The notes below the pieces were generated by a model that was not told where the DNA came from, did no database searches, and was given only the letters and a program-made list of their open reading frames with translations. From the NCBI GenBank assembly GCA_947090385.1, contig CAMUNZ010000071.1, forward strand, positions 1 to 5,364: a stretch of DNA of 5,364 nt, read 5' to 3'. This DNA is from an uncultured Campylobacter sp. GTDB taxonomy: Bacteria; Campylobacterota; Campylobacteria; Campylobacterales; Campylobacteraceae. The position numbers and the translations under genes were made by a program. Below, in pieces: positions 1 to 5,364 of the stretch (positions are counted from its first letter, which is position 1; each line of letters opens with the position of its first letter).

Positions 1-2239
1 CTGATGAATAAGATCTATAGAATTTACCATTTATTTGTTGCCATTTTGATATCAATGTTTTTGTTTTATCCTTATAGCTTATAAAATTTGAGATTGTAAA
101 GTCTGAAATCTTAATATTGTGACTAAAATTAAACGACTTTTTAAAATAATAATCCACCACAGGCAAATCATAAATAGAAACAAATTTTCCATTGTAAATA
201 ACTTTTTCATCTACATCTTTATCTGAAAAATCTGTAAAATTGCTTTTTTTATTCATATAAGTAAAAGAAAATTTGGCGTTATTTCCAAAACCAAAAATGT
301 GAAACGGTGCTAAATTTTCAAAAGAAAATGTATAAATATCGGCATTTGTTTTTCCGTCGTTTGAATATATATAATATTTTGAATCAAATCCTTCTTTTGG
401 CTTAAAACCGGCTTTTTCGTTGTTTATAGCCACTATTTCATCTTTGCCTTTTCTGTTTATATATTTCAACGAATAAGCTAAATTTTTAATCTCTCCTCTA
501 TAAAAAAGACTTAATTCATCATCATAAGGAAGTTTTAAACGAGTTGTAAAATATGTATTTGTATTAGATCCTATTTGTTTCCATTTTTCATCAGGATGTT
601 TTCTTTCAAAACTTTTTTGATTTATAAATATATTATTATAAATTTTTTGCGCAAAAATATTTCTTCCATAATATCTATTTAATCCAAATCCTATAAAATC
701 ATTGTTAAAAAGATTAAATTCGCTCGCAAATCTAGGCGCAATATTTAGATGTTTTGTTAAAGAATCTTTTTGAATTCTTGCTCCTGGTCTTATTTTAAGA
801 TGAGAATATTCAATCTCGTCTTCAAGATAAATCGCGATTTGATTTATTGTTGCTTTTTCTTTCGCATCGCCGTAATACCAAAGAGTTGTTAAAAACTGTC
901 CTTTTCCACCAAAACTATCATCATTTACGCAAGTTAAGTCATTAGATTTGCATTTGTAATTATCTGGAAGTTCTTTTGCGTCGCCATATTCGGCTACTGG
1001 CGTTTTTGTTTCGTAGCTTCCCGATTTATTTGTATATTCAAAACCTGTTTTAAATTTATGAGTTATATCTACTTTTTCAATTTCATTAAAATTTAAATCA
1101 AATTTGTAATTTAAAGTTTTTTGATTTTGAATTATATCTCCAAGCCCGCCATAATATGATTTTTCTCCAGCGCCCCAATTTTTTAAATTTGATTTATTGT
1201 ATAGATAAAGCCCGTCTTTAAAATCAAAATAACGAGAACTTTCGAATTTAGAATAATTTAAATTTTGCTCTATAAAGAAATTGTTAAATTCAGTATTTGT
1301 TTCTAAATTTAAAGCATATCCACCAAAAATATTATTCATAGCCGAGTTTAAATCATCTTCTATAAAACTTCTGCTATTTTGAACAGAATACAAAAAACTA
1401 GGTTTTATAATCGTATCATTTAAATTTGTAACAGCTTTTAAAAAATAGTTTTGTGCATCTCTTTTTTCATTTGGAAAAGACGCAAATTTTTCATCAAGTA
1501 TAGTGCTTTTAGTTTTTGTTTTTATAATAGAATTATTTTTTGTGTAATCAAATAATAATCCAAAATTTTCGCTTACATATCCTTCGACTCCGATTCTATA
1601 TTTTCTTTTTGAAAAATCACTTTTGTCGTACCAACCGCGCATTGTATTGTAATTATCTTTTACATTTTGATCTATAAAAGTTTTTTGCCAATCGCCACTT
1701 GTATATGAAAAGCTTGTTATACCGTGAAATCCGCGCTTTGGATCTCTTGTTTTAGCTTTTACAACGCCACCTTGAAAATCTCCATATTTAGCGGAAACAG
1801 AGCTATCCATAACTTCAACATTATCTAACATATCAGTTGGCAAATTTATAGCTTGAGAGCTAAGTGCTCCGCCTTTCCAGACATTTTTAAATAAAGTTCT
1901 ATAACCTGTCGGATTTATATCGTCGTTGAAATTTAAATTATCAACTAAAAAATTATTTTGCCAATATGCCGCGCCATTGATGCTTACATCTTTTGGTGAA
2001 ATTTCGCCGCTTTCCGTGCTACTTCTAGCTTTTTTGCTAAAATTTACGTTTGAATTTGTTTTCAAAAGCTCAGTTATAAAACTATCTTTTGAAGTGATTA
2101 AATTTATATTTTTTTTATTTAAAAAAGTAGATGAATTAAAAGACTTTTTATTTTCTTGCGCTGTTACATTTATCTTATCTAAGATAATTTCACTGCTAAA
2201 ACAGTAATTTGCTAAAATTAAACAACATATCTTTTTCAT
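1..2239 (-). CDS. TonB-dependent outer-membrane receptor (partial, C-terminus beyond left edge)
   Basis: Reading leftwards from ATG at 2239, 746 codons are open with no stop. The N-terminus is a short signal-like segment (MKKICCLILANYCFSS), then a TonB-box-like stretch ILDKINVTA at about residues 19-27. The plug domain spans roughly 45-167: DVSINGAAYWQNNFLVD at 84-100, VEVMDSSVSAKYG at 141-153 and the closing GGVVKAKTRDP at 157-167. From about 170 on the sequence alternates aromatic and charged residues, as in a 22-strand beta-barrel. Family role: TonB/ExbB/ExbD-energised import of a metal chelate or other scarce ligand across the outer membrane. Cys430 and Cys437 are the only cysteines in the mature part seen here and may close an extracellular loop. 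It lies 8 bases after a periplasmic HMA protein, so a metal ligand is plausible, but the substrate cannot be read from sequence. The family is near certain; the specific gene is not recognised. Confidence 0.92.
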   Translation of the reverse strand, partial: MKKICCLILANYCFSSEIILDKINVTAQENKKSFNSSTFLNKKNINLITSKDSFITELLKTNSNVNFSKKARSSTESGEISPKDVSINGAAYWQNNFLVDNLNFNDDINPTGYRTLFKNVWKGGALSSQAINLPTDMLDNVEVMDSSVSAKYGDFQGGVVKAKTRDPKRGFHGITSFSYTSGDWQKTFIDQNVKDNYNTMRGWYDKSDFSKRKYRIGVEGYVSENFGLLFDYTKNNSIIKTKTKSTILDEKFASFPNEKRDAQNYFLKAVTNLNDTIIKPSFLYSVQNSRSFIEDDLNSAMNNIFGGYALNLETNTEFNNFFIEQNLNYSKFESSRYFDFKDGLYLYNKSNLKNWGAGEKSYYGGLGDIIQNQKTLNYKFDLNFNEIEKVDITHKFKTGFEYTNKSGSYETKTPVAEYGDAKELPDNYKCKSNDLTCVNDDSFGGKGQFLTTLWYYGDAKEKATINQIAIYLEDEIEYSHLKIRPGARIQKDSLTKHLNIAPRFASEFNLFNNDFIGFGLNRYYGRNIFAQKIYNNIFINQKSFERKHPDEKWKQIGSNTNTYFTTRLKLPYDDELSLFYRGEIKNLAYSLKYINRKGKDEIVAINNEKAGFKPKEGFDSKYYIYSNDGKTNADIYTFSFENLAPFHIFGFGNNAKFSFTYMNKKSNFTDFSDKDVDEKVIYNGKFVSIYDLPVVDYYFKKSFNFSHNIKISDFTISNFISYKDKTKTLISKWQQINGKFYRSYSS

Positions 2240-2245
2240 AAAAAA

Positions 2246-2249
2246 TCTC
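2246..2249 (-). promoter_or_regulatory. Ribosome binding site of the receptor gene, overlapping the upstream stop
   Basis: GAGA on the minus strand lies 6 bases before the ATG at 2239 and shares bases with the TGA stop (2250-2248) of the HMA gene. The arrangement suggests translational coupling between the two genes and supports ATG 2239 as the start. Confidence 0.55.
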
Positions 2250-2508
2250 AGTTTTTAAGTTTTGCTTTATAGCCTTTTTCTTTCACGGCTTTTAAGACTT
2301 TTTGGATATCATCCCCGTCTTTTATAGTTAAATTTACATCTTTTGTTTTTAAATCAAATTTCATATCAATCACAGTTGCAGTGGTATTTGCTATCTTTTT
2401 TATATTTTTTGCACATCCGCCACAACCCATATTTTTGACATTTAATTCATAAGTTTGATTAGCTAGTAAAAACGACAAACAGATACCTAATAAAAATATT
2501 TTTTTCAT
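2248..2508 (-). CDS. Small secreted heavy-metal-associated (HMA/MerP-like) protein
   Basis: 86 residues. Residues 1-16 (MKKIFLLGICLSFLLA) form a typical Sec signal peptide, with likely cleavage after Ala16, giving a mature protein of about 70 residues: one HMA domain. The metal-binding loop is MGCGGC at 27-32, with Cys29 and Cys32 as the soft-metal ligands; the usual Gly before Met and Thr after it are Asn and Gly here. The domain ends with the characteristic GY (79-80). Such domains bind Cu(I), Hg(II) or similar ions and pass them to a partner. The export signal places this copy in the periplasm, unlike cytosolic CopZ. It is the first gene of a two-gene unit with the TonB-dependent receptor, so it may accept or buffer metal entering through that receptor (inference). 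The start at 2508 is set by a good GAGG site. The domain call is secure; which metal is unknown. Confidence 0.9.
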   Translation of the reverse strand: MKKIFLLGICLSFLLANQTYELNVKNMGCGGCAKNIKKIANTTATVIDMKFDLKTKDVNLTIKDGDDIQKVLKAVKEKGYKAKLKN

Positions 2509-2516
2509 AATAAAAA

Positions 2517-2520
2517 CCTC
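2517..2520 (-). promoter_or_regulatory. Ribosome binding site of the HMA gene
   Basis: GAGG on the minus strand lies 8 bases before ATG 2508. It decides the start, since no other in-frame ATG with a comparable site is nearby. Confidence 0.75.
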
Positions 2521-2524
2521 AATA

Positions 2525-2539
2525 TAAAATTCATTCTCA
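2525..2539 (-). promoter_or_regulatory. Possible Fur-like operator upstream of the HMA-receptor operon
   Basis: The minus strand reads TGAGAATGAATTTTA. Against the 7-1-7 Fur pattern TGAGAAT-N-ATTCTCA the first arm is perfect and the second matches 4 of 7. It sits just downstream of the candidate -10, where a bound repressor would block transcription, and TonB-dependent receptors are classic Fur targets. The match is partial in very AT-rich DNA, so this is a suggestion only; a copper or other metal regulator is equally possible. Confidence 0.3.
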
Positions 2540-2541
2540 TA

Positions 2542-2547
2542 ATTTTA
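2542..2547 (-). promoter_or_regulatory. Candidate -10 box for the HMA-receptor operon
   Basis: TAAAAT on the minus strand (context GAGTTAAAATTATG) lies 33 bases before the HMA start, leaving room for a short leader with its GAGG site. No clear -35 is seen, which is normal for Campylobacter sigma-70 promoters. An alternative, TATATT at 2521-2526, directly abuts the ribosome binding site and is too close to the start. Confidence 0.35.
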
Positions 2548-2583
2548 ACTCTGTGAAAATTAAATTTTAATGAAAAATAAATA

Positions 2584-2598
2584 TTTTTTTAAAAAAAA
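2584..2598. other. T7A8 tract in the divergent intergenic region
   Basis: Seven T followed by eight A in the middle of the 227-base gap between the divergent HMA and htpG starts. Such tracts curve DNA and can act as upstream promoter elements. It lies upstream of both candidate promoters and no protein is encoded here. A regulatory effect is inference. Confidence 0.35.
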
Positions 2599-2622
2599 TA
2601 AAATACTTGATTTAAAAAACTA

Positions 2623-2655
2623 AATAAACTTTATATTATATGTATCAAGTTTATT
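2623..2655. repeat. 33-base imperfect palindrome upstream of htpG
   Basis: The arms AATAAACTT (2623-2631) and AAGTTTATT (2647-2655) are exact reverse complements around a 15-base AT-rich centre that pairs partly again (ATA 2633-2635 with TAT 2643-2645). The right arm ends 20 bases before the htpG -35. The position suits an operator, but low-complexity sequence can produce such repeats by chance. Confidence 0.4.
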
Positions 2656-2675
2656 AAATATATTTAGTAAAAATC

Positions 2676-2704
2676 TTGAAAAACATAGCAATTTAAGCTA
2701 TAAT
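2676..2704 (+). promoter_or_regulatory. htpG promoter (sigma-70 type)
   Basis: TTGAAA (2676-2681) and TATAAT (2699-2704) are separated by 17 bases, close to the ideal housekeeping promoter. Transcription would begin near 2711, giving a leader of about 25 bases. No sigma-32 type promoter is visible, in line with epsilonproteobacteria lacking that factor. Confidence 0.75.
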
Positions 2705-2724
2705 CTGCCAAAAATTTTTAAGTA

Positions 2725-2729
2725 AAGGA
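2725..2729 (+). promoter_or_regulatory. htpG ribosome binding site
   Basis: AAGGA lies 6 bases before ATG 2736. It fixes that codon as the start in preference to the internal ATG at codon 4. Confidence 0.8.
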
Positions 2730-2735
2730 CTAAAT

Positions 2736-4568
2736 ATGGCTAAAATGGAGTTTAAAACAGAGGTAAATGATTTATTAAATTTAATGATTCATTCTTTGTA
2801 TTCAAATAAAGAAATTTTTCTTAGAGAACTTATATCAAATGCAAGCGACGCTTTAGATAAATTGCATTTTTTAGCTCTTACCGACGAGAAATATAAAAAT
2901 TTAAATTTCACACCAAAAATCGAAATTTTTGTAGATAAAGATAAAAAAATTCTAAAAATTTGTGATAACGGTATCGGAATGAACGAAAACGAATTAAAAG
3001 AAAATTTAGGAACAATTGCAAGAAGTGGAACAAAAGGATTTTTAAGCAAATTAAGCGGCGATAAAGCAAAAGATAGCAATTTAATAGGACAATTTGGCGT
3101 TGGATTTTATTCTGCTTTTATGGTCGCAAATAATATCGAAGTTATATCAAAAAAACCGCTTGAAGAATCTGCTTTTATTTGGATTTCTGACACAAATGGA
3201 TATGAGATAAAAGAGACACAAAAAGATGATTTTGGTACAGAAATTATTTTGCATTTAAACGATGATGAGTTTTTAAATGAATATAAAATTGAAAACATAA
3301 TAAAAAAATATTCAAATCACATACCTTATGCGATTTTTATGGAAAAAGATGAATATATTCCGCCAAAAGATGATGAAAAAGAAGGAAAAACAGAAAGAAA
3401 AATTTCTAAAATTAATACGGCTTCTGCACTTTGGCAAATGCCAAAAAATGAGTTAAAAGATAGCGATTATAATGAATTTTATAAGCAAATTTCGCACGAT
3501 AGCACAGATCCGCTTTTGCATATTCATACAAAAGCTGAGGGTGCGATTGAATACAGCACACTTTTTTATGTCCCAAGCAATGAGCCTTTTGATCTTTTTA
3601 GAGTGGATTATCAAAGTGGCGTAAAATTGTATGTAAAAAGAGTTTTTATAAGCGATGATGCAAAAGAGTTGATGCCGACTTATCTTAGATTTATTAGAGG
3701 AATTATCGATGTTGAAGATTTGCCTTTAAATGTAAGCCGTGAAATTTTGCAAGAAAATCGCATAATGGCAAATGTCAAAGAACAAAGTGTAAAAAAAATT
3801 CTTTCAGAATTTAAAAAAATGCTTGAAAATGATAGAGAAAAATATGAAAAATTTTTCAATTTATTTGGAAAAGTGCTAAAAGAAGGACTTTACGGATTTA
3901 ATTCAAATAAAGAAGAAATTGCAAGTTTATGTCTGTTTAAAAGCAACAAAACAGATAAATTAATAACATTAAAAGAGTATAAATCAAATATGAAAGATGA
4001 ACAAAAAGAGATTTATTATATTTGCGGAAATAATGCAAAAATGCTTAAAAATTCTCCTTTGCTTGAAAGTTTTGAAAGTAAAGATTATGAAGTTTTGCTT
4101 TGCGATGATGAAATCGATGGCGTTGTGATGCCTATGCTTATGGAATTTGATAAAACTCCTATAAAATCTGTAAATGAAGCGGATATTTTAGGTGATTTTG
4201 ATGATGCAAAATTTAGCGAAATAACAAATAAAATAAAAGAAATTTTAAGCGATCAAGTAAAAGACGTAAAGGCTACAAATCGTTTAAATAAAACTGCGTC
4301 TTGCCTTGCTTATGATAAAAATGATCCAGATTTTACTATGCAAAAGATTATGCAACAAATGGGTCAAGAAGTTGGCGAGATAAAACCTATTTTACAGATA
4401 AATCCAAATCATGAAATTTTGGCTAAATTTTTGGGAAGTGGGCTTGAAAAAGAGATTTCTCAACTGCTTTTAGACATGGCAAAATTAAGCAACTCAGAAG
4501 CTATAAAAGATCCAAATGCTTTTAATGACGCTTTAAGTTCAATCATTTTAAAAGCTATAAAAAATTAA
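2736..4568 (+). CDS. htpG: Molecular chaperone HtpG (bacterial Hsp90)
   Basis: 610 residues, complete, and of normal bacterial length. It is an ATP-driven cytosolic chaperone, dimeric in the family, that helps late folding of client proteins. The N-terminal GHKL ATPase domain has the helix FLRELISNASDAL with catalytic Glu31 and Mg-binding Asn35, the nucleotide motif DNGIGM (77-82), GTIARSGTKGF (92-102, lid) and IGQFGVGF (117-124). A charged stretch at about 203-225 joins it to the middle domain, which carries SALW (230-233) and LPLNVSREILQEN with the ATP-contacting Arg335. The remainder is the dimerisation domain, lacking the MEEVD tail of eukaryotic Hsp90, as expected. All key residues are present. 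It is transcribed alone: it has its own promoter, the upstream operon is divergent, and a hairpin terminator follows at its stop codon. Identification is secure. Confidence 0.99.
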   Translation: MAKMEFKTEVNDLLNLMIHSLYSNKEIFLRELISNASDALDKLHFLALTDEKYKNLNFTPKIEIFVDKDKKILKICDNGIGMNENELKENLGTIARSGTKGFLSKLSGDKAKDSNLIGQFGVGFYSAFMVANNIEVISKKPLEESAFIWISDTNGYEIKETQKDDFGTEIILHLNDDEFLNEYKIENIIKKYSNHIPYAIFMEKDEYIPPKDDEKEGKTERKISKINTASALWQMPKNELKDSDYNEFYKQISHDSTDPLLHIHTKAEGAIEYSTLFYVPSNEPFDLFRVDYQSGVKLYVKRVFISDDAKELMPTYLRFIRGIIDVEDLPLNVSREILQENRIMANVKEQSVKKILSEFKKMLENDREKYEKFFNLFGKVLKEGLYGFNSNKEEIASLCLFKSNKTDKLITLKEYKSNMKDEQKEIYYICGNNAKMLKNSPLLESFESKDYEVLLCDDEIDGVVMPMLMEFDKTPIKSVNEADILGDFDDAKFSEITNKIKEILSDQVKDVKATNRLNKTASCLAYDKNDPDFTMQKIMQQMGQEVGEIKPILQINPNHEILAKFLGSGLEKEISQLLLDMAKLSNSEAIKDPNAFNDALSSIILKAIKN

Positions 4569-4600
4569 TAATTTTCGCCTTTTTGGCGAAAATTATTAAT
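4564..4600 (+). terminator. Rho-independent terminator after htpG
   Basis: A perfect 16-bp inverted repeat (4564-4579 and 4585-4600) with a five-T loop and the GC core CGCC/GGCG at the loop end. The left arm contains the htpG stop codon (TAA 4566-4568). The U-tract is offset: ATAAAATTA separates the full stem from TTTTTT at 4610-4615, though the AT-rich stem base could open. An A-rich run precedes the left arm, so the hairpin could also work on the other strand. Confidence 0.8.
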
Positions 4601-4688
4601 ATAAAATTATTTTTTAAATCTGCAAAAAATATCACTAATTTAAAAATTTATTTACAAAAACTTAAACTAAAATAAAAATATTTTTTGA

Positions 4689-4694
4689 TATAAT
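4689..4694 (+). promoter_or_regulatory. -10 box of the downstream Gfo/Idh/MocA-like gene
   Basis: TATAAT preceded by TTTTTTGA, 24 bases before the preferred start. There is no clear -35; AT-rich runs upstream (4640-4686) fit the Campylobacter promoter style. Its presence after the terminator shows the next gene is transcribed separately from htpG. Confidence 0.7.
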
Positions 4695-4707
4695 CGGCAA
4701 ATTTTTC

Positions 4708-4712
4708 GAGGA
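4708..4712 (+). promoter_or_regulatory. Ribosome binding site deciding between two adjacent ATGs
   Basis: GAGGA lies 3 bases before ATG 4716 and 6 bases before the in-frame ATG 4719. The second spacing is better, so 4719 is preferred; the choice changes the protein by one Met only. Confidence 0.75.
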
Positions 4713-4718
4713 TAAATG

Positions 4719-5364
4719 ATGAAAAAAAGAGTAGTTTTGATTGGTTCAAACGAATTTACAAAGTATCATTTTAGCGAAATTCGTAGAAATGAATATTTAG
4801 AATTGGTTGGAGTTTTTAATTTAAATTTTAAACATAAATTTGAAATTTTTGAAAATATTTCTCAACTTTTTTTTAAAACAAATTGTGATAGCGTGATAAT
4901 TTCATGCGAAAACAGTCAAAAACAAAAATACATTTCAGAATGCATAAAATTTGTTAAAAATATTTTTGTTGAACTTCCATTAAAAGATATTTGTGAAACA
5001 AGTTTGTTAGTCGCAAAAAACAATTCAAGACTTTTTATAGCAAATTATGATAGAGAAAATCCAGTTTTTAACTCTTTGCAAAAAGAAATTTTAAAAGATG
5101 AGCAAATTTTTTCTGTAAATTATTTACACGGATATTTTGAAGATTGTGAAATTTCAAAAGAAAATTTTACAAAAGATGTCGATACTGTAAATGGAATTTT
5201 AAAAAGTAATTTAAAAGAATCTTGGTGTAAAAAGAAATTTAAAGATGATAAATGTTCGCAAATATCTTTTTGTTTTTCTACGCAAAACGATATTTTAGTA
5301 AATTTATTTGTAAGCAAATTTTATTCGCAAAATCGTCAAATAATGGAAATTTGCACAGATAGCG
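4719..5364 (+). CDS. Divergent Gfo/Idh/MocA-like Rossmann-fold protein (partial, C-terminus beyond right edge)
   Basis: 215 complete codons with no stop, starting MKKRVVLIGSNEFTKYHF. The order of elements follows the N-terminal NAD(P)-binding half of Gfo/Idh/MocA oxidoreductases: beta strand and turn VVLIGSNEFTKYH (5-17), second strand LELVGVFN (27-34), CDSVIIS (56-62), and NIFVELPLKD (81-90) where the family has HVxxEKPLA. Several hallmarks are changed. GxGxxG reads GSNEFT with only the first Gly kept, the usual TP..H after the fourth strand is absent, and the Lys of EKP is Leu86. Dehydrogenase activity is therefore doubtful; a structural, binding or sugar-modification role is possible. About 100 or more residues should lie beyond the window, judging by family length. 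It has its own promoter after the htpG terminator, so proximity to htpG gives no functional clue. Fold assignment is moderate; the function is unknown. Confidence 0.6.
   Translation, partial: MKKRVVLIGSNEFTKYHFSEIRRNEYLELVGVFNLNFKHKFEIFENISQLFFKTNCDSVIISCENSQKQKYISECIKFVKNIFVELPLKDICETSLLVAKNNSRLFIANYDRENPVFNSLQKEILKDEQIFSVNYLHGYFEDCEISKENFTKDVDTVNGILKSNLKESWCKKKFKDDKCSQISFCFSTQNDILVNLFVSKFYSQNRQIMEICTDS

Noticed and set aside
2109..2116. Run of eight T (A8 in the receptor coding strand) as a phase-variable tract
   Set aside because: Campylobacter phase variation is mainly through G/C tracts; A/T runs of 7-8 are common in this composition (also 4867-4874), and the reading frame is intact.
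1926..2207. 93-codon plus-strand open frame with hydrophobic translation
   Set aside because: It lies opposite the receptor plug domain, whose frame carries clear family motifs; no ribosome binding site or promoter. It is an antisense shadow.
2197..2239. Receptor N-terminus (CC and YC) as a lipoprotein signal
   Set aside because: Residues before Cys13 (A-N-Y) do not fit a lipobox, which needs Gly, Ala or Ser immediately before Cys; the same holds for Cys10 of the HMA protein (preceded by Ile).
1..2239. Possible frameshift or pseudogene in the receptor
   Set aside because: I read every codon from 2239 to position 2 in one frame and found no stop; the gene is only cut by the window edge.
2789..3298. 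Two minus-strand open frames (96 and 63 codons) within htpG
   Set aside because: They run opposite the conserved HtpG ATPase domain and their composition is the complement of it; no independent signals.
5120..5317. 65-codon minus-strand open frame
   Set aside because: It is antisense to the continuous Gfo/Idh/MocA-like frame, which has a promoter and ribosome binding site.

Overview
The window is very AT-rich, with coding regions full of Lys, Asn, Ile and Phe, A/T-ending codons and extended TATAAT-type -10 boxes lacking a strong -35. This, together with an HtpG of the epsilonproteobacterial type, points to Campylobacter or a close relative (inference; species not determined). It looks like ordinary chromosomal sequence: no RNA gene, CRISPR array, insertion sequence or prophage signal was seen.

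Layout. (1) Positions 1-2508, minus strand: a two-gene operon. A small secreted heavy-metal-associated (HMA, MerP-like) protein comes first (2508-2248). A large TonB-dependent outer-membrane receptor follows (2239 leftwards, C-terminus outside the window). Only 8 bases separate the genes, and the receptor's ribosome binding site overlaps the HMA stop codon. (2) Positions 2509-2735: a divergent intergenic region. It holds the htpG promoter, a candidate promoter with a weak Fur-like site for the metal operon, a T7A8 tract and a 33-base imperfect palindrome. (3) Positions 2736-4568, plus strand: complete htpG (Hsp90 chaperone), closed by a strong hairpin that starts inside its last codons. (4) Positions 4569-4718: terminator and a new promoter. 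(5) Positions 4719-5364, plus strand: the first 215 codons of a divergent Gfo/Idh/MocA-like protein running off the right edge, in which the usual nucleotide-binding and EKP motifs are degraded.

Functionally there are three independent units: metal or siderophore acquisition at the outer membrane and periplasm, cytosolic protein folding under stress, and an unassigned Rossmann-fold protein. The most interesting points are the tight HMA-receptor pairing, which suggests the receptor's cargo may be a soft metal such as copper, and the motif-poor oxidoreductase homologue. I see no evidence for a wholly new system.
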